A stretch of 36,831 nt of DNA from Thermoleophilaceae bacterium (GCA_016462645.1 JAEMSX010000021.1:1-36831); one strand, 5' to 3'; counted from the stretch's first letter, positions 16,399 through 25,820 are shown. Notes: generated by a model not told the origin, from the letters alone. A program made the numbers and translations.

Positions 16399-18464
16399 TC
16401 ACTGCAATTACCCCGATCCTGGCCCACGCGGCCGATTTCGCTGAGGGCGCTCGCCCTGAGGACCCCGCCATGTGGGGCTGGATCCTGCTGCTCACGCCGC
16501 TCGTCGGTGCGCTGATCCTCGGCCTCGGGCACCGCATCTGGTCCGAGCGCGTAGCCGGCCTGATCGGCACCGCCGCGATCTTCCTCGCCTTCGGCGCAGC
16601 GCTCGCCTGCCTTGCGCAGCTGCTCGGCATGGACGCCGAGGAGCGTCACGTCCTCTCCGGCTTCACCTACGCGCAGGCCTTCGGCGTCGACTTCAGGTTC
16701 GACATCTATTACGACCAGCTCGCCGTGATGATGGCGCTGATCGTGACGGGCGTCTCGGCGCTGATCCACCTGTACTCGATGGCCTACATGAAGTCCGATC
16801 GCGGCTACACGCGCTTCTTCGGCTACCTCAACTTCTTCGTCTTCTCGATGCTGCTGCTGGTGCTGGCCGGCAACATGCTGCTGCTCGTCATCGGGTGGGG
16901 CTTCGTCGGCGCCGCGTCCTACCTGCTGATCTCCTTCTGGTACCGCCGCTCGAGCGCGACCAGGGCCGGTGCCAAGGCATTCGTGATGAACGTGATCGGC
17001 GATGTCGCGCTGGTGATCGCCGCCTATCTCCTGTGGCACGAGCTGCACACGCTCACGATCCCGACCCTGCTTGCCAACGCAGACGACCCCTTCACCGTGA
17101 TGCCGACGGCGACCTTCACGGCCGTCGCGCTGCTGCTGCTCGTGGGCGCCTTCGCGAAGTCGGCCCAGGTGCCGCTGCACACATGGCTCCCGGACGCGAT
17201 GGAAGGCCCGACCCCGGTCTCGGCGCTGATCCACGCCGCGACGATGGTCACGGCCGGTGTCTACCTGATCTGCCGCATGCACCCCTTCATCGAGATCTCG
17301 GACGCCGCCTCGATGACCGCCGCTGCGCTGGGCACCGCGACGTTGTTGATCGCCGCGACCACCGCGCTGGTCCAGACCGACCTGAAACGCATCATCGCCT
17401 ACTCGACGATGAGCCAGATCGGCTACATGATCGCGGGCGCCGCCGCGGCTGCGTACAGCGCATCGATGTTCCACCTGATGACGCACGCCTTCTTCAAGGC
17501 GCTTCTATTCATGAGCGCCGGCTCCGTGATCGCCGCGATGGGCGGCATCCAGGACGTGCGCAGGATGGGCGGCTTCAAGAAGGCGATGCCGTTCACGTAC
17601 ATCGTCTTCGTGATCGGCGCGCTGACGCTCGCCGGCTTCCCGCTGCTTTCGGGCTTCTGGAGCAAGGACGAGATCATCTCCTACACGCTGCATCGCGGCG
17701 GCGCCTTCACGATCATCGCCGCCGGCATGTACATCGGCGCGATCCTGACCGCCTTCTATTCGCTGCGCGCGGTCTTCCTGGTCTTCCACGGCGACCCGGC
17801 TCCCGAGGCCAAGGAGCTTGAGGGCGGCCACATCGCCCACGGCGATCACACCAACCCGGCAACCGGCGAGCACGAGGACACCGAAGTCGGATTCCCGGGT
17901 GCCGACCACCACATTGCTGAGCGCGAGGGCGAGATGAAGGTCGCGATGGGCACGCTTGCCTTCCTTGCGATCGTCGCCGGATTCGTGCAGATCCCGGGCG
18001 TTACGCACGTGATCGAGAAGTGGCTTGAGCCCGTCTTCGAGGACTCGCGTTACGCCGACAGCATCCCGTCAGTCTCCGCGCAGTGGATCGGCCTCGGCGT
18101 CGGCGCCGTGATCGCCATCACCGGCATCGCGATCGCCTACTGGGCCTACATGAAGAACCGCGGCGTGACCGAGCGCTGGACCGAGCGCTTCCCGCGCGCC
18201 AACGCTTTCCTGCTGAATGCCTGGTACTTCGACTGGCTCTACGACCGCGTGTTCGTCCGCCCGGTCGCGGCCTTCGCCGTCTTCTGCAACAAGGTGATCG
18301 AGCGCTTTGTCGTGGACGGCATCGTCGTCGGCACCACGACCCTTGTGAAGGACGGGGCCGAGCGCGTGCGCGCGGCGCAGTCCGGACTCGCTCGCGCCTA
18401 CGCGCTCTCGATCATCGGCGGCACGGTCGTCATCGCTCTCTACTTCGTGGTGGTCGGCAAATGA
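16395..18464 (+). CDS. nuoL: NADH-quinone oxidoreductase subunit L
   Basis: The largest antiporter-like subunit (ND5), 689 aa, which pumps protons and carries the long lateral helix at the C-terminus. The antiporter core is clear: the proton-path Lys region FAKSAQVPLHTWLPDAMEGP and HAATMVTAGVYLI. Between late helices there is a loop of about 45 residues rich in His and acidic residues (17806-17940), including GGHIAHGDH and GADHHIAE. GTG 16395 overlaps nuoK as GTGA, and the stop overlaps nuoM as ATGA. Confidence 0.97.
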   Translation: MITAITPILAHAADFAEGARPEDPAMWGWILLLTPLVGALILGLGHRIWSERVAGLIGTAAIFLAFGAALACLAQLLGMDAEERHVLSGFTYAQAFGVDFRFDIYYDQLAVMMALIVTGVSALIHLYSMAYMKSDRGYTRFFGYLNFFVFSMLLLVLAGNMLLLVIGWGFVGAASYLLISFWYRRSSATRAGAKAFVMNVIGDVALVIAAYLLWHELHTLTIPTLLANADDPFTVMPTATFTAVALLLLVGAFAKSAQVPLHTWLPDAMEGPTPVSALIHAATMVTAGVYLICRMHPFIEISDAASMTAAALGTATLLIAATTALVQTDLKRIIAYSTMSQIGYMIAGAAAAAYSASMFHLMTHAFFKALLFMSAGSVIAAMGGIQDVRRMGGFKKAMPFTYIVFVIGALTLAGFPLLSGFWSKDEIISYTLHRGGAFTIIAAGMYIGAILTAFYSLRAVFLVFHGDPAPEAKELEGGHIAHGDHTNPATGEHEDTEVGFPGADHHIAEREGEMKVAMGTLAFLAIVAGFVQIPGVTHVIEKWLEPVFEDSRYADSIPSVSAQWIGLGVGAVIAITGIAIAYWAYMKNRGVTERWTERFPRANAFLLNAWYFDWLYDRVFVRPVAAFAVFCNKVIERFVVDGIVVGTTTLVKDGAERVRAAQSGLARAYALSIIGGTVVIALYFVVVGK

Positions 18465-19996
18465 ACTGGGGCCTGACCATCCTGCTGCTCGTGCCGATTG
18501 TCGGCGCGCTGATCGCCGCGCTGATGCCGCTGCGCCAGATCGGGGGCGTCGCCGCGATCATGACGCTGATCCAGGTTGGCTTCCTGATCCCGATCGTGCT
18601 CGATTTCAAGATCGGCACCGAACTGACGGGCTTCGTCGACGAACTCTGGCTCCCGGAGCTCGGTGTGCATTACTCGCTCGGCATCGACGGGCTGAACCTC
18701 TTCATGATCTGCCTCGTCGTGCTGGCATGGTCGATCGCGACCTTCGCCGCCAGTCGTCACGAATTCGCGCAACCGCGGATGTTCTACGCGATGCTCGCCC
18801 TTGCCGAGGTCGGCACGCTCGGTGCGTTCATGGCGCAGGACCTGATCCTGTTCGTGCTCTTCTTCGACCTGCTGCTCGTCCCGTTCTATTTCCTGATCGG
18901 AATGTGGGGCAAGGACACCGAGCTCGGCAACTCGCGCCGCGCGACGGCGACGTTCATGATCTACACGCTCGTGGGCTCCCTGCTGATGCTCGTCTGCGCC
19001 GTGGCGCTCGGTGTCCTCTCATCGACGCAGAACGGCACGCCGCTGACCTTCGAGTTCGCAGACCTCGCCGCAAATCAGGTGGGCAACAGCACGCAGAACT
19101 GGCTGTTTGTCGGCTTCATGCTCGCGCTGCTGATCAAGATGCCGATCCCGCCGCTGCACGGCTGGATGCCGATCACCTACAAGGCGACGCCACTGCCGGT
19201 GCTGATCGTGCTCTCCGCTGTCGTGGCGAAGCTCGGCGCCTTCGGATTCCTACGCATCGTGATGCCGCTGATGCCGCACGCCGTCGACAGCTTCCAGCCG
19301 CTGCTGCTCCTGCTCGCGGTGATCGCGATCATCTACGGATCGGTGATGGCATTCAGCCAGGACGACACACGCCTGGTCGTCGGATACAGCTCGATCGCGC
19401 AGATCGGTTTCGTGCTGCTCGGCATCTTCGTGATCGACGCGAAGGGCGCCGAGGGCGCGATCCTGCAGATGATCAACCACGGCATCGTCGTGATCGCCCT
19501 GTTCCTGATCATCGCCTTCCTCGGGGAGCGCGCGGGCAGCGAGAAGCTCTCGGAGATGGGCGGCCTGGCCAAGAATGCGCCGATCTTCGCGACGCTGTTC
19601 CTGATCGTCGCGCTGGCCACGCTCGCGATGCCGGGCTCGATGAACTTCGTGGGCGAGACCTACATCCTCTTCGGTGCCTTCCAGACGAAGTTCGTCTGGG
19701 GCGTCGTCGCGAGCATCGGTGTGGTGCTGGCCGCGGTCTACATGCTGCGCATGTTCCAGCGCTCGATGCACAACCGCGGCAGCGCCGGCGACGAAGCCAC
19801 GAACTCGCGCTCGCGCGAGCTTGACTCCGGCGAGCTCGGACTGCTCGTGCCGGCGGTGCTCGTGATCCTGGCGCTCGCGATCTACCCGCAGTACGTCGTC
19901 GAGCGCGTCGAGCCCAACGCAGCGCAGACAGTCAAGTCCGTGACCCAGCCGGCGCAGCCCGTCGCCCTCGACACTGATGGCGGGGTGGAGAGGTGA
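18461..19996 (+). CDS. nuoM: NADH-quinone oxidoreductase subunit M
   Basis: Antiporter-like proton-pumping subunit (ND4), 511 aa with about 14 helices. Diagnostic stretches are YSLGIDGLNLFMICL, KMPIPPLHGWMPITYKATP and YSSIAQIGFVLLG. The ATG at 18461 lies in the nuoL stop (ATGA). Longer in-frame extensions inside nuoL are shadows. The C-terminus ends in a short polar tail, overlapping nuoN as GTGA. Confidence 0.97.
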   Translation: MNWGLTILLLVPIVGALIAALMPLRQIGGVAAIMTLIQVGFLIPIVLDFKIGTELTGFVDELWLPELGVHYSLGIDGLNLFMICLVVLAWSIATFAASRHEFAQPRMFYAMLALAEVGTLGAFMAQDLILFVLFFDLLLVPFYFLIGMWGKDTELGNSRRATATFMIYTLVGSLLMLVCAVALGVLSSTQNGTPLTFEFADLAANQVGNSTQNWLFVGFMLALLIKMPIPPLHGWMPITYKATPLPVLIVLSAVVAKLGAFGFLRIVMPLMPHAVDSFQPLLLLLAVIAIIYGSVMAFSQDDTRLVVGYSSIAQIGFVLLGIFVIDAKGAEGAILQMINHGIVVIALFLIIAFLGERAGSEKLSEMGGLAKNAPIFATLFLIVALATLAMPGSMNFVGETYILFGAFQTKFVWGVVASIGVVLAAVYMLRMFQRSMHNRGSAGDEATNSRSRELDSGELGLLVPAVLVILALAIYPQYVVERVEPNAAQTVKSVTQPAQPVALDTDGGVER

Positions 19997-21531
19997 ACAC
20001 GTTGATCGCAGTCGCATCCACCGTCAAGGCCCCGTCGGTCGAGTGGAACACGCTGATCCCGTACTTCGTGCTCGCGGGCGGCGCGATCGTCACGCTGTTC
20101 GCGTCGCTGATCGCCGGTCGCACCGCGCAGCGCGGACTTGTGCCGCTGCTCGCCGTCGCGACGCTGATCGCATCCGGCGTGTTCTTTGCGATCGGCCTGC
20201 ATGACCTCGACGCGAACGTGCTCTCGGGCGCGCTGCGCGTGGACGACCTCGCGCGCGTCTTCAGCCTTCTGTTCATCGCTTCGGCGCTCGTCTCGATCGT
20301 GCTCGCCTGGCGCTCGCCCACCCTCCAGGACTTCGGACGCGGTGAGTTCTACTCGTTGCTGATCACCGTGGTGCTGGGCATGGCGCTGCTCGCCTCGGCG
20401 CAGAACCTCGTCACGGTGTTCCTCGCACTCGAACTCTTCTCGATCCCGCTGTACGTGTTGTGCGCCGCCGATCTGCGCCGCGAAGGCTCGCTCGAGTCCG
20501 GCATCAAGTACCTGATCATCGGCTCGCTCGGCTCGGCAACGCTGCTCTACGGCCTCGCGCTCACCTACGGCGCGACCGGTTCGACCGACTTCGCCGCGAT
20601 CAACGTCGCGCTCTCCAGCGCCAAGATCGGCGATGACGCCCTGCTGCTCGTGGGCGTCGCGCTGACGTTCGTCGGACTCGCCTTCAAGGCCTCGATCGCC
20701 CCGTTCCACCAGTGGACGCCAGACGTCTATGAGGGCGCGCCAACACCGGTCACCGCTTTCATGGCCGTCGCGACCAAGGCCGCGACCTTCGCGCTGATCC
20801 TGCGTTACACCGGTCAGGCGATCCTGCCGATCGTCGATCACTGGCAGCCGGTGCTCGCGGCGCTCGCCGTCGTGACGATTGTGGTCGGAAACCTCGGCGC
20901 GATGGGCCAGAAGTCCCTGAAGCGGTTGCTCGGATACTCGGGCGTCGCGCAGGCCGGTTATCTGCTTGTCGGCGTCGTCGTCAGCAGCGCGCTGGGCGCA
21001 CGCGCGACGGTCTTCTACATGCTCGTGTACCTCTTCATGAATGTCGCGCCGTTCGCCGTGATCACGGCGCGAGAGCGCGCCGGTGCGGGCGAGGGCTTCG
21101 ACGGACTGCGTGGACTCGGCCGCGAGGCGCCGGCGCTGGCCTGGTCGATGACGATCTCGATGATCGCCCTGTCCGGTCTTCCGATCACCGCGGGATTCAT
21201 CGGAAAACTGTTCCTGATCGAAGCGGCCGTCGACGGCGACTACGCCTGGCTCGCCGTCGTGATCGTGCTCGGTTCGGCGATGTCGCTGGTCTACTACCTG
21301 CGCGTGGTCGCGGCGATGTGGATGGGCGCTGATGCGACTGCATCAAGCGTCGCGTCAGGCGACGCCGTGCTCGCCGGCGCGTCACCGGAGGCCGACAGCT
21401 CCAAACATCCAGAACTTGTCGCCATCGCAGTCCTCGCCGCAGCCGGGAGCGTCGTCTTCGGCGTATGGCCGGGGCCGTTGCTCGACCTCGCTCGCGACGC
21501 GGCAATCTCGTTCCTTCAGCTGGTCGCCTAG
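19993..21531 (+). CDS. nuoN: NADH-quinone oxidoreductase subunit N
   Basis: Third antiporter-like subunit (ND2), 512 aa. Recognised by ALELFSIPLYVL, FKASIAPFHQWTPDVYEGAP and YSGVAQAGYLLVG, plus the late ALSGLPITAGFIGK. GTG 19993 lies in a GTGA overlap with nuoM. It is the last gene of the operon; the next gene starts 241 bp later after possible termination structures. Confidence 0.97.
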   Translation: MNTLIAVASTVKAPSVEWNTLIPYFVLAGGAIVTLFASLIAGRTAQRGLVPLLAVATLIASGVFFAIGLHDLDANVLSGALRVDDLARVFSLLFIASALVSIVLAWRSPTLQDFGRGEFYSLLITVVLGMALLASAQNLVTVFLALELFSIPLYVLCAADLRREGSLESGIKYLIIGSLGSATLLYGLALTYGATGSTDFAAINVALSSAKIGDDALLLVGVALTFVGLAFKASIAPFHQWTPDVYEGAPTPVTAFMAVATKAATFALILRYTGQAILPIVDHWQPVLAALAVVTIVVGNLGAMGQKSLKRLLGYSGVAQAGYLLVGVVVSSALGARATVFYMLVYLFMNVAPFAVITARERAGAGEGFDGLRGLGREAPALAWSMTISMIALSGLPITAGFIGKLFLIEAAVDGDYAWLAVVIVLGSAMSLVYYLRVVAAMWMGADATASSVASGDAVLAGASPEADSSKHPELVAIAVLAAAGSVVFGVWPGPLLDLARDAAISFLQLVA

Positions 21532-21772
21532 AACCCCGCGTCCAACCCGTCCAAGTCGTACGCAAGTCCGCATGAATAGTGAGGATGCGTAGGGACTCGG
21601 GTGACAAAACGCGGGGCCTGTGACACCGTGCTTGGACTTTCGTTCTAGGGGCCGAGACCCCATCTAAATTTTCTATTTGGCTGCGCAGAGCGGGTTTCGC
21701 GCTTAAGGCCGGATTATGGACACTCTCACCTGATCAAGCGATAGGCCTCAGCGGGACGATAAATGCGGCGTA
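21532..21772 (+). terminator. Intergenic region after nuoN with candidate terminators
   Basis: The longest gap in the window, 241 bp, with no gene that I can support. It holds a nested pairing region (21534-21616): CCCCGCG with CGCGGGG, ACCCG with CGGGT, AGTCC with GGACT and GCAT with ATGC, in mirrored order. Further on GGGG-N6-CCCC (21648-21661) is followed within 5 nt by the T-rich AAATTTTCTATTT, the most terminator-like site. The promoter of the GGDEF gene should lie in the last 100 bp, but no convincing -10 was found. Confidence 0.45.
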
Positions 21773-24061
21773 ATGGAGGAAACAGTTGAGACAGCCGTGA
21801 GCCAGCACGCTGTTGGGGAGTCGCAGGGGAGCGCCCCGGCGGGGGACCATCAGAACGTTCTCCGCCTCGAGGGCGCCGCCGATGTGAACGCCGAACTCGC
21901 TGAGATCGGCCTTTCGAACAAGTCCGGTTGGTACGCATCGATCCTGCTGTACGGCGCCGGCGGAATCGTGACACTGCTCGCCGGTCTGCTGCGACCGGAG
22001 ATCGTGCCGCTGGGCGTGCGCTATCTCGCCTGCTTCGCGATCCTGCTCTCGATTCTCTCCGCGGTCGGCGCGCGCTACCTGACCAACGCTGACTGGGCGA
22101 CGCATCTCCGCCTCTTCTTCGGCCTGGCGATCTTCGGGATCGGTGCGGTTGTGGCCGGTCCGCTGCGCACCGCGTTCATCATGCTCCCGTTGTTCGTGCT
22201 GATCACGCCGACGTTCCTCTACGGCGCGCGCTTTGCGATCCCGTACGTCTCAGTGATCACGCCGCTTGCGGTGCTCGTCGTTCTGGTCACGGATCAGCCC
22301 GCCCGAATCGCGCATGCTGTCGTCTCCGGCGGGGCGCTGATGATGGTCGTCCTCTCGTTCATGGCAGCTGAGCACCGCACGCGTTCGCTTGCGCGTTCGA
22401 ACCGCCGCCTCGCCTACACCGACCCGCTCACCGACATCGCCAACACCCGCCGCCTGCGCGAGACGCTGGCCTTCGCGCTCGGCAACGGTGAACGGTTCGC
22501 GCTCTACGCGATCGACCTCGACAACTTCAAGCTCGTCAACGACACCTTCGACCACACGACCGGGGACGCAGTCCTCTGTGCCGTCGCGGAAGCACTGGAA
22601 TCAGAGGTCGGGGCAGACGACCTGGTTGCACGCCGCGGCGGCGATGAGTTTTCCGTCTTGATCATGCACCCGGCGGGTGTGGATCTCGACCGCTTGAGCG
22701 AACGGCTCGGCAAAGCGATCGAGCGCGGGCGCATGGCGACCTGCCCCTCGATCACTCCGAGCGGAAGCGTCGCCTACGTGCTCTCCGAGGAGAGCGACTC
22801 GATCTCCAGCGTTCTTCAGCGCGCTGACGACAACCTTCATGCGTCCAAGCAGGCCTTCCACTCCGAGCACGGTGATCGCGAAGCGATGCGGGCGAAGCTG
22901 GAATCGGAGGAGAATCTGGCCGAGATCCGTCCGCGTGTGACCAGCCGCGAAGCCGCGCTTCGCTCCGTCTCCGCGGCCGTGAGCCGTGCCTACAGTCGTC
23001 GGCGCCCGGGTCAGTTGCGCCAGCGCATGGAGAAGCTCACCAAGCGGGCAAACGACTGGGCGCGTGGACTCGACTTCGTCTGGGGCTACGTCGCCGCGAC
23101 ATGCATTTCGATCGGACTCTTCTGGTTCTTGCTCTCCGCCGCGGGCGCGCTTTCACCACTTCCGCCAGCTGTCGGGATGGGCTTCAGCGCCGTGCTGATC
23201 GCAATCGGTGGATTCGCACTGCACGCGGCGAAAGCCAGAGTGAACAAGCGCTGGATCGACGCGGTCTTCATCGCGATGATCGCTTCAGTGAGCGTGATCA
23301 TCGCGTTCGCCGGCTCGGCGGGAGCGGCGCTGATCGACGTTTATGTCGTCTTCGCGCTCTACGGCTTCTACTTCCTGCGCCCACGCCAGGCGCTTGCGGG
23401 GATGCTCATCTGCTGCGGTCTCTTCGTCGGATTTGCGCTGACCGGCGGCTACCCGTACGCCGGGATCCGCTCGGCCGTCACGCTTGCGGTGGTCCTCGTG
23501 GCGGCGGCGATTGTGGTGAAGGTCCGCAGCGTGACGCTGCGCTTCGTGCGCACGAACCGCGAGCTGTCTGAGGTCGACGCGCTGACCGGAGTTGCCAATC
23601 TCCGCGCGCTGCGCCTGCGCGTTGATGACGTCCTCGACAAGCACTCAGGCGAGTCCGCGGCCGCGCGCCCGATGCTGATGACCGTCGACCTCGACCGCTT
23701 CAAGCAGGTCAACGACCGCTACAACCACACAACCGGCGACCAGGTTCTTGGGGCCGTCGCGCGTGCGATTTCAGAGTGCGTACGGATCGACGAAATGGTC
23801 GCCCGCCGCGGCGGCGACGAGTTCTTTGTCCTGTTTGACAGCTCCACGCCCGAGCATCTGGAGAGTGTGATCCCGCGCGTGCACAAGGCGGTCGCCCATG
23901 CGCGTGAGCGCATCTGTCCGGACCTCACTCCGACGGCCAGCGTCGGCTACCTCGCCTGGGAGCCCGGTCAGAACGCGGATCAATTCCTTGCGGCCGCCGA
24001 CGGCATCATGCACGACGAGAAGATCGACACTCGCTCGCGCGACTACGAGCAAGTCGCCTGA
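21773..24061 (+). CDS. Membrane diguanylate cyclase with two GGDEF domains
   Basis: A 762-aa protein predicted to make cyclic di-GMP from two GTP. Architecture: a polar N-terminus, a first membrane block (about residues 52-198), GGDEF domain 1 (210-370), a basic linker (385-430), a second membrane block (435-583), and GGDEF domain 2 (596-755). Both active sites are intact: RRGGDEF at 287-293 and 678-684, with metal-site DLDNFKLVND and DLDRFKQVND. The RxxD inhibitory site is absent in domain 1 (GADD) and reads RIDE in domain 2. No EAL or HD-GYP domain is present. The two halves look like an internal duplication. ATG 21773 is used; the Shine-Dalgarno is weak. Confidence 0.9.
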   Translation: MEETVETAVSQHAVGESQGSAPAGDHQNVLRLEGAADVNAELAEIGLSNKSGWYASILLYGAGGIVTLLAGLLRPEIVPLGVRYLACFAILLSILSAVGARYLTNADWATHLRLFFGLAIFGIGAVVAGPLRTAFIMLPLFVLITPTFLYGARFAIPYVSVITPLAVLVVLVTDQPARIAHAVVSGGALMMVVLSFMAAEHRTRSLARSNRRLAYTDPLTDIANTRRLRETLAFALGNGERFALYAIDLDNFKLVNDTFDHTTGDAVLCAVAEALESEVGADDLVARRGGDEFSVLIMHPAGVDLDRLSERLGKAIERGRMATCPSITPSGSVAYVLSEESDSISSVLQRADDNLHASKQAFHSEHGDREAMRAKLESEENLAEIRPRVTSREAALRSVSAAVSRAYSRRRPGQLRQRMEKLTKRANDWARGLDFVWGYVAATCISIGLFWFLLSAAGALSPLPPAVGMGFSAVLIAIGGFALHAAKARVNKRWIDAVFIAMIASVSVIIAFAGSAGAALIDVYVVFALYGFYFLRPRQALAGMLICCGLFVGFALTGGYPYAGIRSAVTLAVVLVAAAIVVKVRSVTLRFVRTNRELSEVDALTGVANLRALRLRVDDVLDKHSGESAAARPMLMTVDLDRFKQVNDRYNHTTGDQVLGAVARAISECVRIDEMVARRGGDEFFVLFDSSTPEHLESVIPRVHKAVAHARERICPDLTPTASVGYLAWEPGQNADQFLAAADGIMHDEKIDTRSRDYEQVA

Positions 24062-24062
24062 A

Positions 24063-24125
24063 TTCACGCAAATAGCGACCGTGCGCCCACCCCGGGTGTG
24101 AGGGCTTGTGCGCAAATAGCGTGAA
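24063..24125 (+). promoter_or_regulatory. Repeat-bearing region upstream of the ThyX-like gene
   Basis: The 11-mer CGCAAATAGCG occurs twice, at 24067-24077 and 24111-24121, 44 bp apart. The outer flanks are mirrored: TTCACGC at 24063-24069 and GCGTGAA at 24119-24125. Each 11-mer has CGC/GCG arms. Two identical sites about four helical turns apart, just before a gene, look like paired operator sites. No known consensus was recognised. Confidence 0.45.
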
Positions 24126-24194
24126 ATCATGCGACAGCATGTCCGAGCAGTGTGCGAAATTGAGCGCCCGCCGATGCAAGTCCAGGACCCTGAA

Positions 24195-25820
24195 ATGACC
24201 GACGATCTGATCGTCCGCGAAGCCTTTGATGCCGACCAGCGCGCTCAGCTTGAGCCGTGGTTCACCAATACCGATCTGCCGGTCTTCGGTCTGGTCAATC
24301 TGCCCGAAACGGTCAAGGGCGCGATGTTCGCGCGCTACTCGCGCTACCAGGGCACGCTGCGCCAGATGTTCCTCGACGAGTTCGCGCAGGACATGGACGC
24401 GCGCGCGGCATCGATTCCCGGTGACGTCGAGGGCGATCGCGCGGCCGCGCTCTACGAGCGAATCTTCCTCGGGTACGGCGACGACTCCGTCGCCCAACTC
24501 GGCGGTGCGCACGTCGCCATGGAGTGGGTCTCCAACGTCCTGACGAAGGTGCTCCAGCGCGGGCGCCTCGCGGCATACCTTGAGCAGTCGACGCGGTACA
24601 TCGCCTACGACGCACCGATGCAGGGCGTGGTCGTCGGCGGCAACGCCGCGCCGGGCTACCGCTACTACCGCGGATCCGATCTCGGGCCCGCCTACGAGGA
24701 GACGATGGACTTCCTCTTCTCCACCTACTCGCAGTCGCTGCCCAAGGTTCAGGAATGGGTCGCCGGCGAGTACCCGGCAGGTCCGGACGAGGACGCGAGC
24801 GCGCACGCCCGCGCCGTGAAGGCGAAGTCTCTCGACCTCATGCGCGGCCTGCTTCCGGCATCGTCGCTCAGCCACATGGGCATGTTCGCGAGCGGTCAGG
24901 CGTACGAGTCGCTGCTGTTGCACCTCTTCGCATCGCCGCTTCCCGAGGCGCACCGCTACGGCGAGATGCTGCTCGGCGAGCTGCAGAAGATCATTCCGAG
25001 CTTCGTCCAGCGCATCGAGCGCCCCGACCGCGGCGGGCGCTGGATCGACTACCTCAAATCCTTGAAGGACAACAGCTCCGAGTGGGCTGACAAGCTCGGC
25101 ATCGGCGAGCCTCAGTCCGACACCGAGACCGGTCCGTACGTGCGTCTGCTCAGCCACGAGGGCGACGAGCGCCGTCTGGCGACGGCGTTGCTCTTTGAGG
25201 CCGGCACGTCGTCTGAGTCAGACACCGCCGCCGCGGTCGCAAACCTCGACCACGCTCAGCTTTCCGCGCTTCTGAGCGATCTCGTCGGCGAGCGCGAGAA
25301 CCGCCGCCACAGGCCGGGCCGCGGCTACGAGTCCTTGAGCTACCGCTTCGAGATCGTCAGTGACTACGGCGCCTTCCGCGACCTGCAGCGCCACCGCATG
25401 CTGACCTGCCAGTGGCAGTCGCTCAGCCCGCACCTCGGGGCAGAAGTCCCAGAAGAGCTCGACGCGGCCGGCGTGGGCGACGCCTTCCGCACCGCCCTTG
25501 AGGCGAGCCGCGCTGAGTACGAGCGCCTGTCAGCCGCCGGACTGCACGACCAGGCGCCGTATGCGCTCAGCCTCGCCTACCGCCTGCGCTACATCCTCGA
25601 CCTGAACGCCCGCGAGGCGATGCAGCTGATCGAGTTGCGCTCGGGCCGCGAAGGCCACCCGAGCTACCGCGCCGTGGCTCATGCGATGTGGGATCAGATC
25701 AACGCGGTGACGCCTGCGGTGGCCGGAGCGATGATCCACGTCGACCGCGAGATGGAGCCGCGGCTCGAGCGGCTGATGAGCGAGATCCGCAACGAACGTC
25801 GAGCCACCGCCGCTGAATAG
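24195..25820 (+). CDS. Tandem-duplicated ThyX-like protein
   Basis: A 541-aa protein about twice the length of flavin-dependent thymidylate synthase (ThyX), whose usual subunit is 220-250 aa. Both halves resemble ThyX. The N-half signature region (residues 122-135) reads RGRLAAYLEQSTRY, against RHRxxSxNEQSxRY in true ThyX: the motif His and Ser are replaced but EQSxRY is kept. The C-half (399-412) reads RHRMLTCQWQSLSP: RHR is kept and the rest has diverged. Each half also has the later ThyX-type helix (for example LNAREAMQLIELRSG). ATG 24195 was chosen for its AGGA 7 nt upstream; ATG 24129 and 24174 are alternatives. Thymidylate synthesis by it is doubtful; function unknown. Confidence 0.75.
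   Translation: MTDDLIVREAFDADQRAQLEPWFTNTDLPVFGLVNLPETVKGAMFARYSRYQGTLRQMFLDEFAQDMDARAASIPGDVEGDRAAALYERIFLGYGDDSVAQLGGAHVAMEWVSNVLTKVLQRGRLAAYLEQSTRYIAYDAPMQGVVVGGNAAPGYRYYRGSDLGPAYEETMDFLFSTYSQSLPKVQEWVAGEYPAGPDEDASAHARAVKAKSLDLMRGLLPASSLSHMGMFASGQAYESLLLHLFASPLPEAHRYGEMLLGELQKIIPSFVQRIERPDRGGRWIDYLKSLKDNSSEWADKLGIGEPQSDTETGPYVRLLSHEGDERRLATALLFEAGTSSESDTAAAVANLDHAQLSALLSDLVGERENRRHRPGRGYESLSYRFEIVSDYGAFRDLQRHRMLTCQWQSLSPHLGAEVPEELDAAGVGDAFRTALEASRAEYERLSAAGLHDQAPYALSLAYRLRYILDLNAREAMQLIELRSGREGHPSYRAVAHAMWDQINAVTPAVAGAMIHVDREMEPRLERLMSEIRNERRATAAE

Noticed and set aside
24063-24125. NrdR or SOS box reading of the CGCAAATAGCG repeats
   Set aside because: Neither the NrdR-type (ACACWATATATWGTGT) nor the CGAAC-type SOS consensus fits.
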